Below are positions 17,651-26,754 of a stretch of 64,000 nt of DNA, piece after piece (position 1 is the stretch's first letter; every line of letters starts with the position of its first letter). Location of the stretch: assembly GCF_018449525.1 (NCBI RefSeq), contig NZ_JAAVUS010000001.1:248001-312000 (forward strand), written 5' to 3'. Position numbers and translations under genes: made by a program. Source of the stretch: Bradyrhizobium sp. dw_78. Its GTDB lineage: Bacteria; Pseudomonadota; Alphaproteobacteria; Rhizobiales; Xanthobacteraceae. The notes below the pieces were generated by a model. The model worked only from the letters and a program-made list of their open reading frames with translations, had not been told where the DNA came from and did not search any database.

Positions 17651-17830
17651 GCTGTAGGGTGGGGTAGGCGAAGCCGTAACCCACCATTGCCGCCGCGAAA
17701 AAATTGACGGATGGAAGGTCGGAGTAAAGTGGCAGGATTACGCCTGCGGCTAACCCACCATACGATTTTCATAGCCCGCATCAGCGTAGCGGTATGCTCA
17801 GAGATCCCGGATGTCGCTTCGCTTCTCCGG
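17651..17830. repeat. cluster of short dispersed intergenic repeats
   Basis: GTAGGGTGGGGTAGGCGAAG and the inverse GTAACCCACC (17655-17683) form a hairpin; a second TAACCCACC copy lies at 17752-17760. At 17776-17830, AGCCCGCATCAGCGTAGCGG begins a unit related to the one at 18754. These are common alphaproteobacterial intergenic palindromes. Confidence 0.65.
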
Positions 17831-17910
17831 ACCGCAGTTGGTTGCTGCATGGCGCAGGTTGTGTTACGTTCGCCTGCTCGCTTGCCGAGAGTGCCATCAG
17901 GGATCCATGA

Positions 17911-18396
17911 ATGCAAGACAACTTCGAATGGCCCAAGGCCGATCATGAAGCTGACGAGATCATTTTCCGCAACGTTCGCAAGCATGGCTGCCACATCGCC
18001 ACTATCGGCGATGGCGATCCGCCCTTCGCATTTTCGATCGGCCTGTTCCTGAACTATGGCCATCCCGAACTCATCATCTTCGGCATGCGTCCCGAGAGCG
18101 CACAGCTCATCATCAACGACGTCCGCGATCGCGCTGCCGCCGGTCACACATTCGTCGACGGCGATATCTCCGATGACTTCCTGTTGGACGGCTACAAGCT
18201 CGCGTTCTGGCACGTGCCGCTCATGGCCTATCCCGAATATCTGGGCATGGCGATCTGGTTCTACGGGAAGTCGCCGAGGCCGTTCCCCTGCCTCCAGCTC
18301 ATCTGGCAGGACCGCAACCGGCGGTTTCCCTGGGAAGCGGAATGTTCGCCCGAGGTGAAAGCGGACCAGCCGCTGTTGAAGAAAACGGGTTCTTGA
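17911..18396 (+). CDS. DUF4262 domain protein
   Basis: A 161-residue cytoplasmic protein matching the DUF4262 pattern: IFRNVRKHGCHIATIGDGDP, FAFSIGLFLNYGHPELIIFG, the middle AGHTFVDGDISDDFLLDGYK and the C-terminal PCLQLIWQDRNRRFPWE. The family has no proven function; members occur in accessory regions and some are near immunity or toxin genes. The ribosome-binding site is GGGATC. The small 18418 gene follows by 21 bases. Confidence 0.85.
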   Translation: MQDNFEWPKADHEADEIIFRNVRKHGCHIATIGDGDPPFAFSIGLFLNYGHPELIIFGMRPESAQLIINDVRDRAAAGHTFVDGDISDDFLLDGYKLAFWHVPLMAYPEYLGMAIWFYGKSPRPFPCLQLIWQDRNRRFPWEAECSPEVKADQPLLKKTGS

Positions 18397-18417
18397 GGAC
18401 AGGTCGGCTTGATATAA

Positions 18418-18723
18418 ATGGCGCACGGACGGAATAAATATCAGTCTAGGGAGAACCGACGTCGCGTTCGGCAGATGCTGCTGCATAAGTGGGACCCGAT
18501 TGGAATCGTCGGCAGCGATGCGGATGACGAATATGACGCTTACGCCGACAAGGCATATGTGATGTTGATGGACGAACGGGCGACCGAAACAGAAATCGCT
18601 GCGTATCTGTTCAACATCGCGACGGAGCACATGGGATTATCAGACCGCGATCGACTCGCCGAGCGCAGCCAATGCACCGCCAAATTATTGATCGGTATCT
18701 GCTCCGACTTCGAAACGCACTGA
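18418..18723 (+). CDS. small hypothetical protein, DUF1871-like pattern
   Basis: A 101-residue protein with a basic N-terminus (HGRNKYQSRENRRRVRQ), then LLHKWDPIGIVGSDADDEYD and YADKAYVMLMDERATETEIA, an arrangement that resembles DUF1871-type small proteins (W-D-P-I-G followed by D-E-Y-D). The C-terminal half is helical. It probably forms a unit with the DUF4262 gene 21 bases upstream. Role unknown; an immunity-like role is only a guess. Confidence 0.65.
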   Translation: MAHGRNKYQSRENRRRVRQMLLHKWDPIGIVGSDADDEYDAYADKAYVMLMDERATETEIAAYLFNIATEHMGLSDRDRLAERSQCTAKLLIGICSDFETH

Positions 18724-18747
18724 ACACACGGTCAGACCCTTTTCGAA

Positions 18748-18840
18748 TTTGATGTAGCCCGCATGAGCGCAGCGATATGCGGGAAAGCTGTTAACCCGGA
18801 TGTCGTTTCGCCCGTTCGGGCTAGACTCTTCAGTCAGTGT
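18748..18840. repeat. dispersed intergenic repeat at left edge of AT-rich island
   Basis: GTAGCCCGCATGAGCGCAGC then GATATGCGGG forms a hairpin, followed by CCCGGATGTCGTTTCGCCCG and GGGCT. It is related to the unit at 17776-17830. The AT-rich island starts about 100 bases later. Confidence 0.6.
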
Positions 18841-18973
18841 AATGCTGCGCCCGCGAGAAGCGTTGCGCATTCGGCGAAAGCTGTGAACGACACTAAAGAA
18901 GTATCGACTCCAGTCCTTTTATAAGCACATTCTATCACTGGTTGTTTTTTTTGATCAGCTTGAGAGACTCAGA

Positions 18974-19588
18974 ATGAGCGTCGAATATCCTTGGATATTA
19001 GCAAATGGACGAATTCCAACTCTTTTAGAAAGAATTAGTGCGGCAGCCAAGCCGGAAAGATTTTCACAGGAGTTCATAGAAAAACTTGGTCTTACGAGTT
19101 CGAATGATAGAGCCTTTATTCCGTTGCTCCGTAGACTCGGCTTCCTTAATGATAGCAACCAGCCGACAGCCTATTATGATTTATTGCGCGATGCGAACGA
19201 ACGGCCTGGAATCCTCGCTGAAAGAATACGTGAGACTTACTCTGATCTCTTTGCGATCAATACAAGCATCTATCGTGCCGCAGATCAGGATATTAAGGGT
19301 GCAATAGCGAGGGTTACAGGGAAGGACGAGACAGCCGTCGACCGTAATTTTCGAACATTTAAGGCATTAGTCCAACAGGCCAACTTCGACAAAAAGCCAA
19401 GCTTGTCGGTAGCTGTCGATGAGGTGCCAGAAACGCCTCCCAAGGCGGACGAAATCTCGAATGCGGGCGCGAAAGAGAGAAGGCCGACAGCATTTCATTA
19501 CAACGTTCAGATTATTCTTCCTGCAACGACGGAAATTGCCGTTTACAACGCTATCTTCAAAAGCCTCAGAGATAATCTGGATATTTGA
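18974..19588 (+). CDS. DUF5343 domain protein, first gene of AT-rich pair
   Basis: A 204-residue protein whose first 150 residues fit DUF5343: EYPWILANGRIPTLLERISA, FSQEFIEKLGLTSSNDRAFI, PLLRRLGFLNDSNQPTAYYD and IRETYSDLFAINTSIYRAA. A linker with VPETPPKADE leads to a short C-terminal block, FHYNVQIILPATTEIAVYNA. The domain resembles winged-helix-like partners of restriction or HEPN systems, but its biochemistry is not established. Base composition is AT-rich compared with neighbours (25 of 60 G+C from 19021). Its stop overlaps the next start by 4 bases. Confidence 0.85.
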   Translation: MSVEYPWILANGRIPTLLERISAAAKPERFSQEFIEKLGLTSSNDRAFIPLLRRLGFLNDSNQPTAYYDLLRDANERPGILAERIRETYSDLFAINTSIYRAADQDIKGAIARVTGKDETAVDRNFRTFKALVQQANFDKKPSLSVAVDEVPETPPKADEISNAGAKERRPTAFHYNVQIILPATTEIAVYNAIFKSLRDNLDI

Positions 19589-20163
19589 GTGTGATAGAAG
19601 ATCTCAAAAAATTCGTTTTTAACGGAATGCTAGTTAAGGAAAACCTTTCTGGCCTTTCCCGCGAAGGCATTAACGTTGATGTTATTTCCGAGAAAAGCGT
19701 GGTCTCTCGAGCAGAACAAATGGACTTTCCGTTACGGATCGTGTCCGAAGCGGGTAAGATGGCGTCCGTATTTGTTATTTTCTTTTGCGTCGAAAATTCT
19801 GCCCGGGAACTAATTACTCAACGGCTTACTGAAAAGCACGGGGTGGATTGGTGGGACAAAAAAGTTCCGAACAAAATTCGCGAGGCGGTAGAGAAGTTCC
19901 GATCGACTGAACAAATACATCGGTATCATACCCCTCGGTCTTCGGAGTTAATTGGATACACGACCTTCGGTCAGCTTGAGCAAGTCATAATTTTTAACTG
20001 GGAAGATTTTTCGGATGTTTTCCCCAACCAAGCCTGGATTTCTTCGCGGTTTCGCGACATCGAAATGTCGAGAAATATAATAATGCATACTGGTATTTTA
20101 CCCACGTTCGAGATCGAACGCCTAGAGATGATGGCTAGAGACTGGATCAGGCAGGTTGGATGA
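19585..20163 (+). CDS. Swt1-family HEPN domain protein, putative RNase
   Basis: A 192-residue protein fitting the Swt1-like HEPN family: FVFNGMLVKENLSGLSREGI at the start, FFCVENSARELITQRLTEKH, DWWDKKVPNKIREAVEKF, TTFGQLEQVIIFNWEDFSDV, then SRNIIMHTGIL with the HEPN RNase motif R-x4-H near residues 165-170, and DWIRQVG at the end. The start is TTG at 19585 inside the stop of the DUF5343 gene; GTG at 19591 is an alternative. HEPN domains often act as toxins or RNA-cutting effectors. Local sequence is very AT-rich (22 of 60 G+C from 20041), suggesting horizontal acquisition. Confidence 0.87.
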   Translation: MSVIEDLKKFVFNGMLVKENLSGLSREGINVDVISEKSVVSRAEQMDFPLRIVSEAGKMASVFVIFFCVENSARELITQRLTEKHGVDWWDKKVPNKIREAVEKFRSTEQIHRYHTPRSSELIGYTTFGQLEQVIIFNWEDFSDVFPNQAWISSRFRDIEMSRNIIMHTGILPTFEIERLEMMARDWIRQVG

Positions 20164-20251
20164 ATTTGTAATTCGCACGTCATTGTGGCGCTCTATTGGC
20201 AGGGCTTGGCTTGCGCCTTCTTTCAAATGAATTAATATTCGACTGCAGCTG

Positions 20252-20806
20252 CTACCGTTCAAGGCCGGGCGGAGGTTCTTCGAGTTTCCCTTTATCGAAA
20301 TATTCCAAAACGTCCTTTTGTAATGGTTCAATTTTCCAGAAATAGCGACGGTCGACCCCAACAATGGTGCGGTAGTAGTCGGAAACGTATCCCTCTACGT
20401 CGCCGCGTTGATGTTCCTCTGTTTTCCGATTCACAAGAGGCAGGCGCTTTGTATCTTGTCGGAATAAGAACAGCGCGTCTGCCTCGATTCGGCGATATTC
20501 TGAATGGTGGGAAACCCAAACCTCGTATCTTGCGCCTGGCAAATAATAGGCAAGCCGTTGGAGCCACCATCTATGATATGCCCACCGTTGCTGAATTGAC
20601 CCAGACCCTACATAGATGAGCGGGCTCGATATCGCCTCCGAATATCGTATAGCAAACGGAGGCGATAGTCGGATCAGGTAAACAGCATCTGCCCAACTCA
20701 AGGGTGTTTCGGGCGATGAACAATAGAGCTTTATGTTTCTCCAATCGTTCTCAATCAGAGGAATTTCAGTCGCTTTCCACCAATCGGGAAGTTCAATGGG
20801 TATCAT
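20252..20806 (-). CDS. GIY-YIG-like nuclease-fold protein
   Basis: A 184-residue protein. The segment PLIYVGSGSIQQRWAYHRW resembles the IY...YVG core of GIY-YIG endonucleases with its downstream arginine, and HHSEYRRIEADALFLFRQDT followed by RLPLVNRK supplies the usual glutamate and asparagine positions. The match is degenerate, so activity is uncertain. It starts 8 bases after the thiC stop with AGGAAGGTG as ribosome-binding site, so it may be read from the thiamine transcript. It points toward the DUF5343/HEPN pair. Composition is intermediate between the island and the chromosome. Confidence 0.65.
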   Translation of the reverse strand: MIPIELPDWWKATEIPLIENDWRNIKLYCSSPETPLSWADAVYLIRLSPPFAIRYSEAISSPLIYVGSGSIQQRWAYHRWWLQRLAYYLPGARYEVWVSHHSEYRRIEADALFLFRQDTKRLPLVNRKTEEHQRGDVEGYVSDYYRTIVGVDRRYFWKIEPLQKDVLEYFDKGKLEEPPPGLER

Positions 20807-20814
20807 CACCTTCC

Positions 20815-22725
<1,911 letters not shown>

Positions 22726-22735
22726 TTAAATGTTG

Positions 22736-22966
22736 TCGTTCCGGACGGTCCGTATGACCGATCCGGAATCGCGAGATTCCGGGTTCGATGCTTCGCATCG
22801 CCCTGGAATGACGATGGTGATTTTTGTTTCGTCATTGCGAGGAGCGTCAGCGACCAAGCAATCCATTCTCACCGGTTTCGCGGCGAGACTTATGGATTGC
22901 TTCGCGGAGCCTTTCATCGGGCGGCGCCTTGCGCCGACCCGTTGGCTCGCAATGACGGTGGTAGAG
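22736..22966. repeat. two dispersed repeats between thiE and thiC
   Basis: The first unit (22736-22818) contains CGATCCGGAATC, GATTCCGGGTTCG and GGAATGACG, as at 24358-24475. The second is bounded by CGTCATTGCGAG (22830-22841) and CTCGCAATGACG (22946-22957), a perfect 12-bp inverted pair, and contains AAGCAATCCA/TGGATTGCTT. Confidence 0.8.
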
Positions 22967-22970
22967 TGTT

Positions 22971-23579
22971 TCACGCGGCCTCCGCGTTCTGGCCGAGCCA
23001 GGCGCGCACGCGGGCGTCGGGGTCGGCGTTCTGGGTGACGTCGCTGACGACGGCGATCGAGTCCGCGCCCGCGGCGTAAATCTCGGCGGCCTGTTCAAGC
23101 TTGATGCCGCCGATCGCGACCAGCGGGATACCGCCGACGCGCTTCTTCCATTCGGTGATCTTCGGGATGCCCTGCGGCGCGAACCGCATCGACTTCAGCG
23201 TGGTCGGGAAGATCGGCCCCAGCGCGACATAGTCGGGATTGGCCTGCAAGGCGGTTTCGAGTTCGGCGTCGTCATGGGTCGAGATACCGAGCGTCAGGCC
23301 GGCATCGTGGATCGCCTTGAGGTCGGCGTCGACCAGGTCTTCCTGGCCGAGATGCAGATGCCTGGCGCCGGCGACGATCGCCGCGCGCCAGTAGTCGTTG
23401 ACCACGAGCTTGGTGTTGGTGCCGGCGGTTGCGGCGAGCGCGTCGGTCACGATCTGCAGCGCCTGGCCATCGTCGAGGTCCTTGGCGCGCAACTGCACCG
23501 TGCCGACGCCGAGCGCGGCGAGCCGCGCGACCCACGCGACGCTGTCGACGACGGGATAAAATCGATCAGGATACGGCAT
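22971..23579 (-). CDS. thiE: thiamine-phosphate synthase ThiE
   Basis: A 202-residue TIM-barrel enzyme that joins HMP-diphosphate and thiazole phosphate to thiamine monophosphate. Visible landmarks are [53 protein letters not shown], the [15 protein letters not shown] loop and [20 protein letters not shown]. The start overlaps the thiG stop by 14 bases, implying coupled translation. ATG start. Confidence 0.93.
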   Translation of the reverse strand: MPYPDRFYPVVDSVAWVARLAALGVGTVQLRAKDLDDGQALQIVTDALAATAGTNTKLVVNDYWRAAIVAGARHLHLGQEDLVDADLKAIHDAGLTLGISTHDDAELETALQANPDYVALGPIFPTTLKSMRFAPQGIPKITEWKKRVGGIPLVAIGGIKLEQAAEIYAAGADSIAVVSDVTQNADPDARVRAWLGQNAEAA

Positions 23580-24348
23580 GCCAGAACGGGGTCCCGATGA
23601 CTGGAGTGGAAGGGGAGGCGAAGTCGCGGGCTTCCATCAGCCCGGCCTCATAGGCCGCGCGTCCGGCCTCGACGCCGGATTTGAACGCGCTGGCCATCGC
23701 GACCGGATCGGCGGCCTTGGCGATCGCGGTGTTGAGCAGCACCGCGTCGTAGCCGAGCTCGAGCGCTTGCGCCGCATGCGACGGCGCGCCCAGGCCAGCA
23801 TCGACCACCAGCGTGATATCGGGCAGCCGGTCGCGCAGCAGCTTCAGCGCGTCGCGGTTGACGATACCTTTGGCGCTGCCGATCGGCGCCGCCCACGGCA
23901 TCACCACCTTGCAGCCGGCTTCGACCAGCCGCATCGCAACGGAAAGGTCTTCGGTGCAATAGGGGAACACGTCAAAACCATCCTTGATCAGGATGGTCGC
24001 GGCTTCGACCAGGCCGACCACGTCGGGCTGCAGCGTGTCGTTGTCGGCGATCACCTCCAGCTTGATCCACGAGGTCGCAAATAATTCGCGCGCGAGCTTT
24101 GCCGTGGTCACGGCCTCGCGCACGCTGCGGCAGCCGGCGGTGTTCGGCAGCACCGTGACGTCGAGTTCGCGGATCAGCGACCAGAACGCATCGCCGGTCT
24201 TGCCGCCGGCAACCTCGCGCCGCAACGCTACCGTGACGATCCCGGCGCCCGAGGCGCGGATCGCCGTCTGCATGATCGAAGGCGACGGATACAGCGCGCT
24301 GCCGATCAGCAGGCGGGAGGCAAATTCGCGGCCGTAGAAATTCAGCAT
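23566..24348 (-). CDS. thiG: thiazole synthase ThiG
   Basis: A 260-residue (beta/alpha)8 enzyme that builds the thiazole ring from DXP, ThiS-thiocarboxylate and dehydroglycine. The Schiff-base lysine is in [15 protein letters not shown] near residue 97, with [15 protein letters not shown] before it. Phosphate-binding loops follow in [13 protein letters not shown] and [20 protein letters not shown]. The C-terminus is typical. The 301-base gap to thiS holds repeats. It overlaps thiE. Confidence 0.95.
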   Translation of the reverse strand: MLNFYGREFASRLLIGSALYPSPSIMQTAIRASGAGIVTVALRREVAGGKTGDAFWSLIRELDVTVLPNTAGCRSVREAVTTAKLARELFATSWIKLEVIADNDTLQPDVVGLVEAATILIKDGFDVFPYCTEDLSVAMRLVEAGCKVVMPWAAPIGSAKGIVNRDALKLLRDRLPDITLVVDAGLGAPSHAAQALELGYDAVLLNTAIAKAADPVAMASAFKSGVEAGRAAYEAGLMEARDFASPSTPVIGTPFWHAVS

Positions 24349-24357
24349 GAGGCTACT

Positions 24358-24475
24358 CCGTCATTCCGAACGGCTCGCAACGCGAACCGATCCGGAATCC
24401 CGAGGTGATAGGCGCACCCGTTTCCGCGAGATTCCGGGTTCGCGCGTTCCACGCGCGCCCCGGAATGACGAACGC
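24358..24475. repeat. dispersed palindromic repeat between thiS and thiG
   Basis: CGTCATTCCG (about 24359) and CGGAATGACG (about 24462) bound the unit. Inside are CGATCCGGAATCCCGAG and GATTCCGGGTTCGCGCG, shared with 22736-22818. The remainder of the gap to 24649 shows no gene. Confidence 0.75.
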
Positions 24476-24649
24476 TTTGTTGATGCGCGCCGCTCCCTCT
24501 CACTTCCTCGTCCCAGCGAATGCCGCGAGCCATACCGCGTGATCTTTCTTTTGGGCAGAGTGACAGACGCCTTCGGTTATAACAAAGGCCGGTGGTTATA
24601 GGTCGCGGCATTCGCCGGGACGACGTATGGAGAGAGTTTCTTCGCATCC

Positions 24650-24847
24650 TCACCCTCCCTGCCGCGGCGTGATGATCTCGATCTCGTCGCCGCTCTTCAG
24701 CGCCGTTTCGGCCCAGCGGCTCTTCGGCACCACGTCGTAATTCAGCGCGATCGCAAAATGCGTGCCCTCATAGTCGAGCTCGCCGAGCAGCGCGTCGATG
24801 CGCTGCGAGGTGATCTCGACCGGCTCGCCATTGACGGTTACCCGCAT
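24650..24847 (-). CDS. thiS: sulfur carrier protein ThiS
   Basis: A 65-residue ubiquitin-fold protein. It starts MRVTVNGEPVEITSQRIDA and ends TPRQGG; the terminal Gly-Gly is adenylated and then carries sulfur as a thiocarboxylate for ThiG. The length matches the family. It lies 7 bases after thiO. No thiF is seen in the window, so activation must come from a gene elsewhere. Confidence 0.93.
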   Translation of the reverse strand: MRVTVNGEPVEITSQRIDALLGELDYEGTHFAIALNYDVVPKSRWAETALKSGDEIEIITPRQGG

Positions 24848-24854
24848 CGGACGG

Positions 24855-25871
24855 TCACGCGCATTGCATCACCTCATTGTCGATCGTGCCGCGCTCGACA
24901 TAAGAGAGCGTCAACTCCGCCAGCGCCGGCGCCAGCAGGAAGCCGTGGCGGTAAAGCCCGTTGACGGCAATCCGTTCCTTGTCGATCGCGATGCGCGGCA
25001 GATGATCGGGGAAGGCCGGGCGCAGGCCGGAGCCGAATTCGACGACGCGCGCCTCGGCGAAGGCCGGATGCACCGTGTAGGCCGCGCTCAGCAGTTCCAG
25101 CGCCGAGCGCAGGCTGACGCCGGTGGCCTCCGACTCGAGCGAGGTCGCGCCCAGCATGAACAGGTGATCCGCGCGCGGGATCACGTAGAGCGGCCAGCGC
25201 GGGTGCATCAGCCGCACCGGACGCGACAGTTCGACCTCGGCGGTCTCGACCAGAATCATCTCGCCCTTGACGCCGCGCAGCTCGGGTTGGGTGTCGCGCG
25301 CGAACAGCCCGCGGCAATCGATCACGATGCCGTCGCAATCCTCAGGGGTCGCTTCGCTGTTGAATTGAACGGTGCCGCCGGCTGCCCTGATGCGGGCGTG
25401 CAGTTGCGGCAGCACCCGCCGCGGCTCGACATGGCCTTCGTCGGGATAAAACAGCGCCTCGCGGAAGCGGTCTTCGAGCGAGGGCTCGATCCTGGCGAGG
25501 GCCTGCGCATCGAGCCGCCGATGGCCAGTCGTCAGGCGGGCGAAGCGCTCGAAGTCGGAGCGGTCGCGCGGATGCGCCACCACCAGCGAGCCGTTGAACG
25601 GTGTCTCCGGCAAATTCTCGCGCCACAGATCCAGCGAGCGCAGGCCGAGCCGGACGATCACGGGCTCCGACACTTCGGCTTCGCAATAGGGCGCCAGCAT
25701 GCCGCCGGCCCAATGGCTTGTGGATTGCGTCAGCGTGGCGTCACTGCGTTCGTGCAGCGTGACGGCGTGGCCGGCCTGCGCAAACAACAAGGCCTGCCAA
25801 GCGCCGGCAATGCCTGCGCCGATGACCGATACAGCGGATTCGCTCCGCGAAGACTTCGAACTCTGATGCAT
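24855..25871 (-). CDS. thiO: glycine oxidase ThiO
   Basis: A 338-residue FAD-dependent amine oxidase that converts glycine to iminoacetate (dehydroglycine) for the thiazole ring. The dinucleotide-binding motif SVIGAGIAGAWQALLFAQAG lies at residues 15-34. HWAGGMLAPYCEAE and the C-terminal VNGLYRHGFLLAPALAELTL, with the conserved G-x-x-R-x-G-x-x-L-A-P pattern, support the call. It is the first gene of the operon. Its ATG touches the 3' end of the TPP aptamer, so the ribosome-binding site lies inside the riboswitch. Confidence 0.93.
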   Translation of the reverse strand: MHQSSKSSRSESAVSVIGAGIAGAWQALLFAQAGHAVTLHERSDATLTQSTSHWAGGMLAPYCEAEVSEPVIVRLGLRSLDLWRENLPETPFNGSLVVAHPRDRSDFERFARLTTGHRRLDAQALARIEPSLEDRFREALFYPDEGHVEPRRVLPQLHARIRAAGGTVQFNSEATPEDCDGIVIDCRGLFARDTQPELRGVKGEMILVETAEVELSRPVRLMHPRWPLYVIPRADHLFMLGATSLESEATGVSLRSALELLSAAYTVHPAFAEARVVEFGSGLRPAFPDHLPRIAIDKERIAVNGLYRHGFLLAPALAELTLSYVERGTIDNEVMQCA

Positions 25872-25986
25872 CCCTGTCCCTTCGCCGGCATGACCCGGAT
25901 CAGGTTCAAAGGGTCACCGCGGTCTCGTACCCCATCATGGGGCATGAACGTGCGGCCTCTCAGCTCCTCGTCGGAGCTCCCCTCGG
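25871..25986 (-). promoter_or_regulatory. TPP riboswitch (THI element) controlling thiO-S-G-E-C
   Basis: On the minus strand the conserved blocks are in order: GGGGAGC (near 25982), GCTGAGAGG, ACCCTTTGAACCTGATC (about 25898-25915) and ATGCCGGCGAAGGGA (about 25877-25891). A variable GCCCC/GGGGT hairpin sits in the middle. The final GAAGGGACAGGG is 0-9 bases before the thiO ATG and can serve as Shine-Dalgarno sequence, so thiamine diphosphate binding should hide it. Confidence 0.93.
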
Positions 25987-26019
25987 AACGACTCTAATGT
26001 AGGCCGATGGTTGGGTGTG

Positions 26020-26571
26020 TCAACGCGCGTTTGCCTCATTTGCACCTTCTTGCGGCGCAGCAACCGGGTCGGCCTTGACCTCCTGCGGGACGCCGCTGGC
26101 GGGGTCCTGGGGCGGCTGTTTCGGCGGCGCACTCGGGGCCGTCGATTGGGCCTCCCTGAGGCGGGTGCTCCGCTGCTGCTTGGCCACTTCATAATAGCCG
26201 GCGGCGTAGTAATGCACGGCGCGACCGTGATCGCCTTTGGCGGCGCGATAGGCGCCCGCCAGGTATTTCACGCCGTATCTGAGGTTGGTGTCGGGATCGC
26301 GCAGCCCCTCCGCCGTGCCGCCATAGCCGAGGCTGCGCGCGGTGCCGAGCTTGATCTGCATCAGGCCGATGGTGCCGCCGCGCCCGACCAGCGACGCCTG
26401 ATATTTGCTTTCGCGCACGATCACGCGATGCACCAGCGCCTCCGGCACCAGATTGGCCCTGGCATGGGTCGCGATCAACTCTTCGTATTGGGCGCGCTGG
26501 GCCTGCGCCGAGGGCGGCCATTGCGCCGCCGTGAGGACGGCGAGACAGACGAGCCAGAGCAGACGTTTCAT
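26020..26571 (-). CDS. secreted lytic transglycosylase (SLT domain)
   Basis: A 183-residue protein with a signal peptide (residues 1-24, ending PSAQAQ). The SLT domain has the catalytic glutamate in VIVRESKYQASLVGRGG near residue 54, then TIGLMQIKLGTARSLGYGG and LRDPDTNLRYGVKYLAGAYR, followed by VHYYAAGYY. The C-terminal 45 residues are Pro/Ala/Gln-rich and disordered. It lies upstream of the riboswitch on the same strand but is separated from it. It is probably a periplasmic wall-cleaving enzyme. Confidence 0.87.
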   Translation of the reverse strand: MKRLLWLVCLAVLTAAQWPPSAQAQRAQYEELIATHARANLVPEALVHRVIVRESKYQASLVGRGGTIGLMQIKLGTARSLGYGGTAEGLRDPDTNLRYGVKYLAGAYRAAKGDHGRAVHYYAAGYYEVAKQQRSTRLREAQSTAPSAPPKQPPQDPASGVPQEVKADPVAAPQEGANEANAR

Positions 26572-26754
26572 TAACGATGCCTCAGGTGAGCGCGGAAGGC
26601 GCGGGTAACCTTTCCCATACCCTAATTGTTGCCAACAACGGTCACGGATGTGGCCAATTTACGTCGGCGGCGCCGCAGTGAGATGGATTCACCGAAAATT
26701 ATGCCCTGAGCTGCTTCCTTGAATTTCTAGATCCCGGAAAATCTGGACGCGCCG

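Noticed and set aside
17176..18630. A 484-codon minus-strand frame
   Set aside because: It crosses two plus-strand genes and a repeat-filled gap; no domain is visible.
18900..20300. AT-rich island as a prophage or integrative element
   Set aside because: No integrase, tRNA target, direct-repeat ends or phage genes were found; only two or three genes are involved.
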